Shown: positions 36,048 through 44,461, numbered from the stretch's first letter. The stretch: DNA of 64,000 bases from Pseudalkalibacillus sp051842935 (GCF_051842935.1 NZ_JBPXRR010000001.1:2666001-2730000); one strand, 5' to 3'. Notes: generated by a model from the letters alone, not told the origin. Numbers and translations are program-made.

Positions 36048-36926
36048 TCATGCCTTCTGGACCATCTTGTTTTTCGCTAATTCCTCAGCCACTTTAACAG
36101 CGGACGCCGTCATGATATCGAGATTCCCAGCATACGCCGGAAGGTAATCACCGGCTCCTTCCACTTCAAGAAACACAGTCACTTTATTTCCATCGAACAT
36201 CGGTTCACTTCGAAGTCTATAACCCGGCACATACTCCTGGACCCTACGAACCATCTTTTGAATTGAAGAAGTAACCTTTTCTTCATCCATCTGACCTCGG
36301 ACCAAGCAATAAACCGTGTCCCGCATAATAATGGGAGGTTCAGCAGGATTCAGGATGATGATCGCTTTCCCTTTATCTGCTCCCCCGATTTGTTCAATGC
36401 CTCTCGCCGTCGTAATGGTGAACTCATCAATATTCGCTCTCGTCCCTGGTCCAGCACTCTTGCTTGCAATGGTTGCAACGATTTCCGCATATTCCACATC
36501 ACACACTGAATTGACTGCATGAACGATCGGAATGGTAGCCTGTCCACCACAAGTAATCATATTCACGTTCGATTCTTCCAAATAGTCCCCTAAATTGACG
36601 GGGGGAACGACAAAGGGTCCGACCGCAGCAGGGGTCAAATCAAGCACCTGTTTCCCGATCGATTTCAGCAATTCAGCATGGTGTTGGTGCGCTTTTGCCG
36701 AAGTAGCATCAAACAGAATCTCTGCTAAATGGGGCTGTTCCATAAAACCTTCTATCCCGTTAACAATGACCTCATAGCCGAGTTCTCTTGCCTTGCGTAA
36801 TCCATCAGAATTCGCATCAATTCCGATCATCGTTGTCAGTTCAAGCGTTTTTGAACGCCTGAGCTTCAACATAAGGTCTGTTCCGATATTTCCAGAGCCG
36901 ATGATTCCGACTTTCACTTTTGACAC
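36048..36926 (-). CDS. Acetaldehyde dehydrogenase, acylating (DmpF-like)
   Basis: A 292-residue NAD- and CoA-dependent dehydrogenase that turns acetaldehyde into acetyl-CoA. The Rossmann motif IIGSGNIGTDLMLKL is at about residues 8-22. The catalytic cysteine is in MITCGGQATIPIVHAV near residue 125. The C-terminal PGYRLRSEP and LEVEGAGDYLPAYAGNLDIMT are typical of DmpF/BphJ. It forms a heterotetramer with the aldolase whose gene lies 24 bp downstream. The start is a GTG after AAAGGAAGTGATCCA. Confidence 0.95.
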   Translation of the reverse strand: MSKVKVGIIGSGNIGTDLMLKLRRSKTLELTTMIGIDANSDGLRKARELGYEVIVNGIEGFMEQPHLAEILFDATSAKAHQHHAELLKSIGKQVLDLTPAAVGPFVVPPVNLGDYLEESNVNMITCGGQATIPIVHAVNSVCDVEYAEIVATIASKSAGPGTRANIDEFTITTARGIEQIGGADKGKAIIILNPAEPPIIMRDTVYCLVRGQMDEEKVTSSIQKMVRRVQEYVPGYRLRSEPMFDGNKVTVFLEVEGAGDYLPAYAGNLDIMTASAVKVAEELAKNKMVQKA

Positions 36927-36955
36927 TGGATCACTTCCTTTCTAGTAAACTCGAA

Positions 36956-37735
36956 TCAAGTGAACCGAACCGTCACCTCTCCTAGTGCATTGAACGTTGC
37001 CTTGAATTCATCCCCTGGTCTCGCATCCACTGCCGCAGAAAGGGCTCCTGACAGAATGACTTCACCCGCTTTGAGTGACACTCCATAATCGGATAGCTTG
37101 TTCGCCAGCCAAGCAACACAGTTTGCAGGATTATCAAGTGCAGCAGCCCCTGTTCCTGAGTTCACCTCTTCACCATTTTTATACAGGATCATCTGTATCG
37201 ACGGTAGGTCCACCGCGCGAACCGGTACTTTGTTATCGCCCAATACATATAATCCGGAAGAAGCATTGTCAGCAATCGTATCAGCCAGTTTAATTTTCCA
37301 ATCTGCTACACGACTGTCCACGATCTCCAGAGCTGGTACCACATAAGCGGTTGCCTCATATACATCTTCAGCTGTCACTGTTGGACCATTTAAGTCTTTA
37401 CGTAGAACAAAAGCGATTTCTGCTTCCACTTTCGGTTGAAGGACAAGTTCGGATGTGATCTCCCCACCATTTTCGATGGCCATCGTATCAAGTAAATGCC
37501 CATAATCCGGTTCTCCCACCCCTAACAAATCTTGCATCGCTTTTGATGTGAGTCCAATTTTCTTCCCGATAATCTTTTGGCCTGACTCCGTCTTCCGCCT
37601 TACATTCATCAGCTGCACTTGATAAGCTTCATGGATATCAAGATCAGGGTATACTTCTGTTAGTGGCTTAACGCCTTTTCGGTTTTTTTCTGCCGTCACT
37701 AAATGCTCTGAAAGCTCTATCACACGTTCTGTCAT
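36956..37735 (-). CDS. 2-hydroxypenta-2,4-dienoate hydratase (DmpE/XylJ/MhpD-like)
   Basis: A 259-residue hydratase that adds water to 2-hydroxypenta-2,4-dienoate to give 4-hydroxy-2-oxovalerate. Family features include KIIGKKIGLTSKAMQDLLGVGEPDYG, PKVEAEIAFVLRKDL with the metal-binding glutamates, IADNASSGLYVLGD, and LKAGEVILSGAL. The start is taken at the second of two adjacent ATG codons (37735), 7 nt from AAAGGA; the frame extends to 37759 but without a site. Paralogue of the decarboxylase at 34218. Confidence 0.9.
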   Translation of the reverse strand: MTERVIELSEHLVTAEKNRKGVKPLTEVYPDLDIHEAYQVQLMNVRRKTESGQKIIGKKIGLTSKAMQDLLGVGEPDYGHLLDTMAIENGGEITSELVLQPKVEAEIAFVLRKDLNGPTVTAEDVYEATAYVVPALEIVDSRVADWKIKLADTIADNASSGLYVLGDNKVPVRAVDLPSIQMILYKNGEEVNSGTGAAALDNPANCVAWLANKLSDYGVSLKAGEVILSGALSAAVDARPGDEFKATFNALGEVTVRFT

Positions 37736-37770
37736 CATCCATTCCTTTCTGGTTTTCATGAACCTGATTA

Positions 37771-39246
37771 CTAGAGTTTGATCGTAATATTGGATAACTC
37801 ACTATAAAATTCAAAGCTATGCATACCACCTTCTCTACCGATCCCGCTTTGCTTCATGCCGCCAAATGGCGTTCGGAGATCACGCAGATACCAGGTGTTC
37901 ACCCATATGATTCCTGCTTCAATCTGGTGAGCGACTCTATGGGCACGGCGTAGATCATTCGTCCAGATCGTCGTGCCGAGACCATAATGCGTATCATTGG
38001 CTTGCTCAATCACTTCTTCTTCCGAATCAAACGGCAGTACGGTTACGACTGGTCCGAATATCTCTTCACGGACGCAACGGGAATCCCGTGTCAGCCCTGT
38101 AATGATGGTCGGTTTGATGTAAAAACCTTTCTCATGACCTTCAGGCCGGTCACCACCCGTCAACACGGTGCCGCCTTCTTCCTTCGCAAGCTCGATATAA
38201 CCGTTGACCCGCTCGTAGTGTTCTTTGCTGATGACTGCACCAACTTTGGTCCCTTCAACGAACGGATCCCCGACGAGAAGTTCCTTCGTTCGAGCCACAA
38301 ACTTTTCCAAAAACGCCTCATAAACCGGACGCTGCACATAAATTCTCGAACCGCATAAGCATACTTCCCCTTGATTCATGAAACTCGACTTCAATGTCGT
38401 GTCGATGACCTCATCCAAATCTGAGTCAGCAAAAATGATATTCGGATTCTTTCCACCCAGTTCATAAGATAATTTTTTCAGTGTAGACGCAGCTGCCTTC
38501 ATGATCGCAGTCCCTGTTTTCGTTTCGCCTGTAAAAGTGACCGCATCTACATCAGGGTGTTCCGTAATTGCTGCACCAGCTGAATCTGGCCCGAAGCCAT
38601 GGACGAGATTAATGACGCCGTCGGGTACACCTGCTTCCTTACAAATTTCTGCAAGCACAGTCGCTGTCATCGGCGTCCATTCTGCCGGCTTCATCACAGC
38701 TGTATTTCCAGCCGCTAAACAAGGAGCGAGCTTCCAAGTCAACAACAGCATCGGGAGATTCCACGGGTTGATCATCCCGACAACCCCGACGGGTCTACGG
38801 ATGGAATAATGGAGTGCCGTCTGATCCTGCTGGTAAGCTTCGGTTCCCATTGAAGTCAGATAGTCTGCGAAGAAATGAAAATTGTACGCTGCCCTCGGGA
38901 TATCGACCTCAAGCGCCATTTGATAAGGTTTTCCAGTATCCATCGCTTCTAAGGCAGCCAATTCTTCTAATCTTTCTAAAATCAGATCGCCGATTCGACG
39001 TAAAACCGCTGAACGCTCTTGCGTAGTGAAGTCCTTCCACGGACCTTTCAAAGCTCTTTTCGCTGCAGCTACAGCTAGGTCAACTTCTTCTTTCCCGCCT
39101 TCTGCTACCTTCCCCATCACTTCCTCAGTTGCCGGGTTGATATTATCGAAGGTTTTCATATTAATAGAATCAACATAACTGCCGTCTATGAAATGCCTGC
39201 AATTGATCGGCTTTACTTCCTTTAGGATTTTCTCTTTCACTTGCAT
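37771..39246 (-). CDS. 2-aminomuconate 6-semialdehyde dehydrogenase
   Basis: A 491-residue NAD-dependent aldehyde dehydrogenase. The catalytic Glu is in LSYELGGKNPN and the nucleophile Cys in FMNQGEVCLCGSR. The EVCLCGSR form is that of aminomuconate semialdehyde dehydrogenases such as human ALDH8A1 and Pseudomonas AMSDH, closely related to hydroxymuconate semialdehyde dehydrogenases. NPWNLPMLLLTWKLAP and GGMKQSGIGREGG are also present. Context settles the choice: ACMS decarboxylase and aminomuconate deaminase genes lie directly upstream. It starts after AGAAGGAGGGTTC. Confidence 0.9.
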   Translation of the reverse strand: MQVKEKILKEVKPINCRHFIDGSYVDSINMKTFDNINPATEEVMGKVAEGGKEEVDLAVAAAKRALKGPWKDFTTQERSAVLRRIGDLILERLEELAALEAMDTGKPYQMALEVDIPRAAYNFHFFADYLTSMGTEAYQQDQTALHYSIRRPVGVVGMINPWNLPMLLLTWKLAPCLAAGNTAVMKPAEWTPMTATVLAEICKEAGVPDGVINLVHGFGPDSAGAAITEHPDVDAVTFTGETKTGTAIMKAAASTLKKLSYELGGKNPNIIFADSDLDEVIDTTLKSSFMNQGEVCLCGSRIYVQRPVYEAFLEKFVARTKELLVGDPFVEGTKVGAVISKEHYERVNGYIELAKEEGGTVLTGGDRPEGHEKGFYIKPTIITGLTRDSRCVREEIFGPVVTVLPFDSEEEVIEQANDTHYGLGTTIWTNDLRRAHRVAHQIEAGIIWVNTWYLRDLRTPFGGMKQSGIGREGGMHSFEFYSELSNITIKL

Positions 39247-39302
39247 TTGGATTGAACCCTCCTTCTCTTCTGAAAAACAAATGGTGACACGATGGCCACC
39301 AT

Positions 39303-39764
39303 TTAGTCCTCAACTTCAACGATCATCTCGATTTCAATACTTGTATTATTCGGAAGTTGCGCCATCCCTAACGCAGACCTGGCATGCTTCCCGCGTTCTC
39401 CGAACACCTCAACAAGCAGGTCGGAAGCTCCATTCATCACTTTTGGCTGGTCCGTAAAATCTTCTGTACTATTCACAAATCCCAGCAACTTCACGACCCT
39501 TTTCACTTTACTCAAATCACCCAGTTCATATTTAAGGACGCTGAGCAAATTGAGCATGGATTGTCTAGCAGCGTAATAACCTTCCTCCAAGGTAAGGTCT
39601 TTCCCGAGCTTGCCATGATACTCATCCACACCTTGACCAGAAGTGAAAATCAGTTGACCGACCCGGACGTGACTGACATAATTTCCTGCAGAAGGTCGGA
39701 CCGCTTTAAGTTGAAGTCCCAGACTTTGCAGCTTCTCTTCCGGTGTCAGTACTTTCTGTTCCAT
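39303..39764 (-). CDS. 2-aminomuconate deaminase, RidA/YjgF-type
   Basis: A 153-residue member of the YjgF/YER057c/UK114 family, with EKLQSLGLQL, VGQLIFTSGQGVDEYHGKLG and ARSALGMAQLPNNTSIEIEMIVEV. The conserved Arg of the C-terminal motif (KHARSALG) is present. In aminomuconate pathways a RidA-like protein releases ammonia from 2-aminomuconate to give 4-oxalocrotonate. Its first 59 nt overlap, in another frame, the 3' end of the ACMSD gene. The start is supported by GAGGCGG inside that gene and by family N-termini. Confidence 0.88.
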   Translation of the reverse strand: MEQKVLTPEEKLQSLGLQLKAVRPSAGNYVSHVRVGQLIFTSGQGVDEYHGKLGKDLTLEEGYYAARQSMLNLLSVLKYELGDLSKVKRVVKLLGFVNSTEDFTDQPKVMNGASDLLVEVFGERGKHARSALGMAQLPNNTSIEIEMIVEVED

Positions 39765-40767
39765 TTGTCCGCCTCTTTTCGTTTACATTTAAGAATTTCA
39801 AAGCGTTTCCGCCTAAAATGGCATTCCTCTGTTCATCCGATAGACTCGTCATTTCATCAATCACATTGCCTGGAGGGATCTCCCTCAACAAGAACGGATA
39901 ATCAGAACCCATCATGACCCGCTCATATCCGAAACGATCTATTAAATATTGGATGTTCAACGGATCGTAGTTCAGAGAATCAAAATAGAAGTTTTTCACA
40001 TAATGGCTCGGTGGATGAGTTGTAAGCCGTAAGTGTGGCCATACTTTCCACCCTTGATCCAACCTCGGTAGGATATAAGGAAACGATCCTCCTCCATGCG
40101 CAAAACAGATCTTCAGATTAGGGAATTTCTCAATCACGCCGCTCCAAATGAGACTTGCTGCTGCCAAAGCGGTCTCACTCGGCATGCCAACGGTATACAT
40201 GAAGTTATGCCTTGGCGTTCTGTCTTTGGCGAGCGTTTCCCATGGATGGATGAACAACGGAACATTCCATTCCTCTGCCATACGGAAAAATTCCTGAAAC
40301 TCCGGAGCATCTAAGTTTTCTCCGTTCACATTCGTTCCGATTTCAATGCCATACAAATGAAGATCATTTATACAGCGTTCCATTTCTTGAATTGCAGCTG
40401 CACTGTCTTGCATTGGAACAGTCCCGAGCCCGAGAAATCGGTCTGGTCTTTGTTTTACCGTTTCAGAAATAAAATCGTTCTGAATCCGAGCCATTTCAAG
40501 TGCTGCATCCGTTGGTGCCCAGTAAGAGAATGTTACCGGAATAGGTGAGAGAACTTGGATATCTACACCTTCACGATCCATATCTTGAATTCGCTTTTCT
40601 GGGCTCCAAACTTGATCCGTGACCTCTCTGAACACTTTTCCACCGACCATGATATTGGCACCGCATGCACATGTCTGTTTCAAGACCGGCCAACGTTCCT
40701 GTCCGTACTTTTCCATGAAATCAGGTAGGTCATGTGGAATGACATGCGTATGAAAATCTATTCTCAT
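39706..40767 (-). CDS. 2-amino-3-carboxymuconate-6-semialdehyde decarboxylase (ACMSD)
   Basis: A 353-residue amidohydrolase-2 family decarboxylase. It acts on the unstable ring-cleavage product of 3-hydroxyanthranilate and yields 2-aminomuconate 6-semialdehyde, keeping it from cyclising to quinolinate. The zinc ligands are visible: HTH in MRIDFHTHVIP, a His in LFIHPWETL, a His in CFAHGGGSFP, and the Asp in MMGSDYPFLL. The ATG at 40767 overlaps the 3HAO stop as ATGA; a GTG two codons upstream is less likely. The last 20 residues form a polar tail that overlaps the next gene. Confidence 0.93.
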   Translation of the reverse strand: MRIDFHTHVIPHDLPDFMEKYGQERWPVLKQTCACGANIMVGGKVFREVTDQVWSPEKRIQDMDREGVDIQVLSPIPVTFSYWAPTDAALEMARIQNDFISETVKQRPDRFLGLGTVPMQDSAAAIQEMERCINDLHLYGIEIGTNVNGENLDAPEFQEFFRMAEEWNVPLFIHPWETLAKDRTPRHNFMYTVGMPSETALAAASLIWSGVIEKFPNLKICFAHGGGSFPYILPRLDQGWKVWPHLRLTTHPPSHYVKNFYFDSLNYDPLNIQYLIDRFGYERVMMGSDYPFLLREIPPGNVIDEMTSLSDEQRNAILGGNALKFLNVNEKRRTNGTESTDTGREAAKSGTST

Positions 40768-41318
40768 TTCCACTCATCTGCTTCTTCAGGCATCATATGA
40801 CCGCAATTGTCACACTTTCTGAGCTCTTCACTACTGTTGAATTGTTCGATCGCTCCTTTGACCTGTGTCTCGATATTCGTCAACTGAACAGTGACCCGAT
40901 GCATTTCATGGTCACAGTTATCGCAATACCAAACGAAATCTTCGAGCTCCCCTTCGCCGCGTTTCCGTTCTAATACAATTCCGTAAGAGTCCGCTGTCCG
41001 ATGGGGAGAATGAGGAACATGTGCAGGAAGCATGAAGATATCTCCCTCACCCACAGTGACAACTTCTCTTTCACCCTGGTCATTGATGCATTCCACATAG
41101 CAATTGCCTTTTACCTGATAGAAGAATTCATCAGAAGGATCGACGTGGAAGTCTCGTCTTTTATTCGGTCCACCTATGAGCATGGCAATGAACTCAGAGT
41201 CCTCCCAAAGGACTTTGTTATTCACCGGTGGTTTTAAAAGATCTTTATTATCCTCAATGATTTTCATCAAATTACCGACTCTACTATTCAAATTTGTTTT
41301 ATTTGCTTTAACAGACAT
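40764..41318 (-). CDS. 3-hydroxyanthranilate 3,4-dioxygenase
   Basis: A 184-residue cupin dioxygenase that opens the ring of 3-hydroxyanthranilate. The Fe(II) ligands are in RRDFHVDPSDEFFYQVKG (His and Glu) and LPAHVPHSPHR (His). Substrate-binding arginines flank them. The C-terminus carries two CxxC pairs (YCDNCDH and KCDNCGHMM) forming the rubredoxin-like iron site of bacterial 3HAO. The start at 41318 follows GAGGAGGAATATC; an in-frame ATG at 41378 lies inside iclR. A cre site is immediately upstream. Confidence 0.95.
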   Translation of the reverse strand: MSVKANKTNLNSRVGNLMKIIEDNKDLLKPPVNNKVLWEDSEFIAMLIGGPNKRRDFHVDPSDEFFYQVKGNCYVECINDQGEREVVTVGEGDIFMLPAHVPHSPHRTADSYGIVLERKRGEGELEDFVWYCDNCDHEMHRVTVQLTNIETQVKGAIEQFNSSEELRKCDNCGHMMPEEADEWK

Positions 41319-41337
41319 GATATTCCTCCTCGATTTT

Positions 41338-41353
41338 TTGTAAGCGCTGTCAT
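41338..41353. promoter_or_regulatory. Catabolite-responsive element (cre)
   Basis: TTGTAAGCGCTGTCAT fits the cre consensus WTGNAANCGNWNNCAW at every position. It overlaps the iclR stop codon and lies 20 bp before the 3HAO start, inside the operon. CcpA bound here could block elongation or a local promoter. Confidence 0.75.
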
Positions 41354-42099
41354 AAAACGCTGATATAACCCAATTCATTTGAAATGGACTGAGCTGTCTT
41401 CACGACACTCTGAATGATTGTCCGGCTTTCCCTTCCTTGCATGTAAGCAATCGGTCCAACCATATTGAGCGCAGCTACGGTCTGTCCCGTATAGGACTGA
41501 ATAGGAGCAGCTACTGCATACATCCCGTGTTCATTCTCATTATTAGAAATCGAATATCCCTGTTTCCGGATCTGCTTCAACTCATCCATCAACTTGTCGA
41601 CACACGTGATTGTATTCGGTGCCCGTTGCAACAGCCCCATAGACAATGTAGGTTGTACGAAAGAAGGATTGAATGCTAACAACACTTTCCCTGTACTTGT
41701 ACAATAAGCTGGTTTTTTCGCACCAACATATGTAGGGAGAGGCATCGAATCTTTAGAAGCTACTTTCAGTACAAACCGAACTTCGCCAGCGTCGAACATC
41801 CCGATATGCACCGTGCCGCAGTATTTCCGAATGAGATTTTCTACAATCGGAATCGCTTCGCTATAAATATCTTGCTGATACATGACATGATTGCTCCACT
41901 CTAATAACTTCCAACCGAGGCGATATTTTTTACGACTATCTTGAATGAGGATGCCTTCCTGACACAGTGTTCTTACGAGATGGTGTGTCGTACTTGGATT
42001 CATATCCAGCTTTTGAGCGATTTCCAGATTCCCAAGAGCGGGCTCCTCATTCGTAAAACAATTCAAAATTTTCGTAATTTTATTGATAGACGAAATCAT
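41350..42099 (-). CDS. IclR-family transcriptional regulator
   Basis: A 249-residue regulator. The N-terminal winged helix-turn-helix (LGNLEIAQKLDMNPSTTHHLVRTL) covers about residues 22-50. The C-terminal effector domain contains VHIGMFDAGEVRFVLK, KKPAYCTSTGKVLLAF and GYSISNNENEHGMYAVAAPI, the usual IclR small-molecule pocket. It is encoded within the operon it probably controls, between the hydroxylase and 3HAO genes. The likely effector is an aromatic acid of the pathway. It starts after CAAGGAGAG; the 82-bp gap upstream may hold a secondary promoter. Confidence 0.92.
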   Translation of the reverse strand: MISSINKITKILNCFTNEEPALGNLEIAQKLDMNPSTTHHLVRTLCQEGILIQDSRKKYRLGWKLLEWSNHVMYQQDIYSEAIPIVENLIRKYCGTVHIGMFDAGEVRFVLKVASKDSMPLPTYVGAKKPAYCTSTGKVLLAFNPSFVQPTLSMGLLQRAPNTITCVDKLMDELKQIRKQGYSISNNENEHGMYAVAAPIQSYTGQTVAALNMVGPIAYMQGRESRTIIQSVVKTAQSISNELGYISVL

Positions 42100-42181
42100 A
42101 TATTTACTCTCCTTGTAAACATATTTAAAAATCCGCTACGGTAGATTATTAGATAAGTGGAGAGTTTTTCCTTTTAAACTT

Positions 42182-43663
42182 TTAATTTTTAATCAACTGT
42201 TTTTGTGTGGCAGATGCTGTTTCTAATGCATCTTTTACCATTGGGAAGTCGTATTTTCGTTTGAAACCGTCATAGAACCAGCATAATCTTCTAAGTGGGT
42301 CACCAGAATAATACCGTTCATATTGGAGAAGTCTTTGACCGAATGCTTCACCGGATAAATCCCAGGCAAGCTTGAACAATTGAACGCGTTCTTCAGAGGA
42401 AACCCCTTCACGGCCTACATAATATTTGTCTACGATTGGCTTCAGTTCTTCATGTTCAAAGTCTGCACCCATCGGTGACATCAACAGTCCACCTGCTCCA
42501 ATGGTCTGAATGATTTCAATCGCACGCGGATAGAGCTTAGGCAGCATCCCACGGATCGTTTCCAGTGGAGCTGCAGCTGGACGTAATTCACCCTGAGGCG
42601 TGGTTTCATATTCATACTCGGACACTCTTAACAAGGAGCGGATCACTTCCACCGACTGAATCAATTCACCTAATTGGGTTTTTACATTCGGATATACATC
42701 CACCCCGATTGAATCTGCAATCTTACAAGCTACTTCCATCGCAAATGAGAGCTTCACCCAACCTCGAACACCGGATTGATGTGCTGGCTGAATTCCGATT
42801 CCGGTCTTCGGATATAACAGATTCGCAGCTTCGACATTTTGATTGATGAACACTCGATTCCATGGAACGAATACATTTTCAAACACGAGAAGTGCATCCA
42901 TTTCTTCAAAACGGGAAGCGAGAGGATGATCGAATAATGAACGCTTACCATCTTGCGTCGGCTCGCGGCAAATGATTTTAAGACCTGGTGTATCAATCGG
43001 CAAAGCGAAAGCTACTGCATGCTTTTCATCACCCGGCTGGAATCCTGGGAATGAGTAGATGATGACTTCGTCTGTCACAGGTGCTAATGTAGCAAGCATT
43101 TTTGCTCCACTAACGACTAAGCCATCCTCTTTCTCAGCAACCACACCAAGGTGGGTAAATTCATTCTCCTGTTCGTGGGATGCCTTACTCCGATCGTTCT
43201 GTGGATTAATGATGGCATGGGTCAAGAAAACGTCATTATCACGCACATGTTTGAAATAGTTGACCATGTTTTCTCCCCACTGCGGGTCATACTGCTCCAA
43301 AAACCACGTATTGCTAGCCATGGAAGTTACCGTCACATTCAAGAAATCCGGCGTACGTCCCATCGTACCGAATGTTGCTCTTGACCAAACTTCAAACAAG
43401 TCACTTCTTTTTTTCAGATCTTCGAATGTTTTTGGAACGAGGAAGGAGTTATTTACCCGCTCCCCTGTCTCTTCACAGACATGTGTAATGCGGTCCTGAT
43501 ACTTTGGATCGTGCTGCATATCGTACAGTTTTGCAATTTCATGGATCGGTTGCCGGAAAATTGGCTCAGAGTATACATCCTCGATTTTTCGACCGCCTAA
43601 CCAAACTTCAGGCTTTCTCGCTTTCAACCCTTTAATGTACTGTTCACCTGTTCTTATCCCCAT
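42182..43663 (-). CDS. FADH2-dependent aromatic monooxygenase (HpaB family), probable anthranilate 3-monooxygenase
   Basis: A 493-residue member of the HpaB/4-hydroxyphenylacetate 3-monooxygenase oxygenase family, which uses reduced flavin supplied by a separate reductase. Segments such as RTPDFLNVTVTSMASN, FLTHAIINPQNDR, VSGAKMLATLAPVTDE and FVPWNRVFINQNVEAAN are typical. All neighbours degrade 3-hydroxyanthranilate, so the most economical substrate is anthranilate. A characterised precedent is the FADH2-utilising anthranilate 3-monooxygenase system of Geobacillus thermodenitrificans. 4-hydroxyphenylacetate or phenol hydroxylation is possible but has no matching downstream genes here. The start follows AAAGGAGGAGAATGG. 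Confidence 0.85.
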   Translation of the reverse strand: MGIRTGEQYIKGLKARKPEVWLGGRKIEDVYSEPIFRQPIHEIAKLYDMQHDPKYQDRITHVCEETGERVNNSFLVPKTFEDLKKRSDLFEVWSRATFGTMGRTPDFLNVTVTSMASNTWFLEQYDPQWGENMVNYFKHVRDNDVFLTHAIINPQNDRSKASHEQENEFTHLGVVAEKEDGLVVSGAKMLATLAPVTDEVIIYSFPGFQPGDEKHAVAFALPIDTPGLKIICREPTQDGKRSLFDHPLASRFEEMDALLVFENVFVPWNRVFINQNVEAANLLYPKTGIGIQPAHQSGVRGWVKLSFAMEVACKIADSIGVDVYPNVKTQLGELIQSVEVIRSLLRVSEYEYETTPQGELRPAAAPLETIRGMLPKLYPRAIEIIQTIGAGGLLMSPMGADFEHEELKPIVDKYYVGREGVSSEERVQLFKLAWDLSGEAFGQRLLQYERYYSGDPLRRLCWFYDGFKRKYDFPMVKDALETASATQKQLIKN

Positions 43664-43684
43664 CCATTCTCCTCCTTTTGAAAT

Positions 43685-44167
43685 TTACTTTTTCATATAG
43701 TTTTCAATCTCTTTCGTCTGAGAGAATCTGCCTTGATAAAAAACGAGTCCGTCCCCATCTGTGTAGCTGAAGTCTTGAACTTTTCCTACATAGAGGATAT
43801 GGTCTCCCCCTTCATACGCTTCCCATGGGGAACACTCAATGGTGGCTAGACAGTCTTTGATTTTAGGTCCAAGAATCGACTCTTCCCATTCAATCTCCAA
43901 CCCTTGTTGCTCTTTACCTGCAAATTGCCAGGCAATCGCTTCTTGACCGGAAGCCAGAATATTGACAATGAATGACTGTTCCTTTAATCTGTCACAAGCC
44001 TTCGCTTTTTTGTCGATTGAAACGAGTACGAGCGGTGGATCCAAGGAAACGGAAGTAAAGGAATTGACTGTAATCCCTTGTTTAACCTTATCCTCACCCG
44101 CCCAAGTCACGACGGTCACCCCTGTTGCAAACCTACCGAAACAATTACGCAACTCGCGTACGTCCAT
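43685..44167 (-). CDS. Flavin reductase (HpaC-like) partner of the monooxygenase
   Basis: A 160-residue flavin reductase of the HpaC/RutF/ActVB type with FGRFATGVTVVTWAG, ITVNSFTSVSLDPPLVLVSIDKKA and GDHILYVGKVQDF. It reduces FAD or FMN with NAD(P)H and passes the reduced flavin to the oxygenase encoded 21 bp downstream. First gene of the operon. The start chosen is the ATG at 44167 after GGAGGTGACTGG; the frame opens 11 codons earlier, but the predicted transcript begins near 44193. Confidence 0.9.
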   Translation of the reverse strand: MDVRELRNCFGRFATGVTVVTWAGEDKVKQGITVNSFTSVSLDPPLVLVSIDKKAKACDRLKEQSFIVNILASGQEAIAWQFAGKEQQGLEIEWEESILGPKIKDCLATIECSPWEAYEGGDHILYVGKVQDFSYTDGDGLVFYQGRFSQTKEIENYMKK

Positions 44168-44199
44168 CCAGTCACCTCCAATAAGTAAAATCTGATACA

Positions 44200-44228
44200 A
44201 CTATATAAGGAACGACAAAATCGAACAA
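44200..44228 (-). promoter_or_regulatory. Sigma-A promoter of the aromatic catabolic operon
   Basis: On the minus strand, -35 TTGTTC (44223-44228), 17-bp spacer, -10 TATAGT (44200-44205). It predicts a 5' UTR of about 26 nt before the flavin reductase start. Confidence 0.65.
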
Positions 44229-44236
44229 TCGGATTA

Positions 44237-44281
44237 TTTCACATTATGAAATTTATATCAGATTTTTCTAAAAAATCTGAT
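44237..44281. promoter_or_regulatory. Operator-like inverted repeats upstream of the catabolic promoter
   Basis: TTTCACATTATGAAA (44237-44251) sits just upstream of the -35. Next to it, ATCAGATTTTT and AAAAATCTGAT (44257-44281) form a perfect 11-bp inverted repeat with a 3-nt centre. A third AAAATCTGATA copy lies near the transcript start (about 44187-44197). These are candidates for binding by the IclR-type regulator. The remaining 44282-44432 sequence shows no other motif. Confidence 0.5.
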
Positions 44282-44432
44282 TAGTTAATCTTTTTATCGT
44301 ATAAAGGAAACTCAGTGAAGCAAAAGCTGGCTCATGATGAGCCTTAGTTGAACTTATACTTTGTACGTAAACTTTTTATCTGCGTCTATTATCTTCTTGC
44401 TAAAAAGTTATCTTTTCTAAACGTAAAAAGAA

Positions 44433-44461
44433 AGCGTCTATCTCTGAAAGAAATAGACGCT
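44433..44461 (-). terminator. Terminator of csbA
   Basis: A perfect 9-bp inverted repeat AGCGTCTAT/ATAGACGCT overlapping the csbA stop, followed on the minus strand by TTCTTTTTA. Confidence 0.8.

Noticed and set aside
42182..44167. 4-hydroxyphenylacetate hydroxylase (HpaBC) as the specific call
   Set aside because: The oxygenase family fits, but no homoprotocatechuate genes are present and every ring-cleavage gene in the operon is for 3-hydroxyanthranilate.
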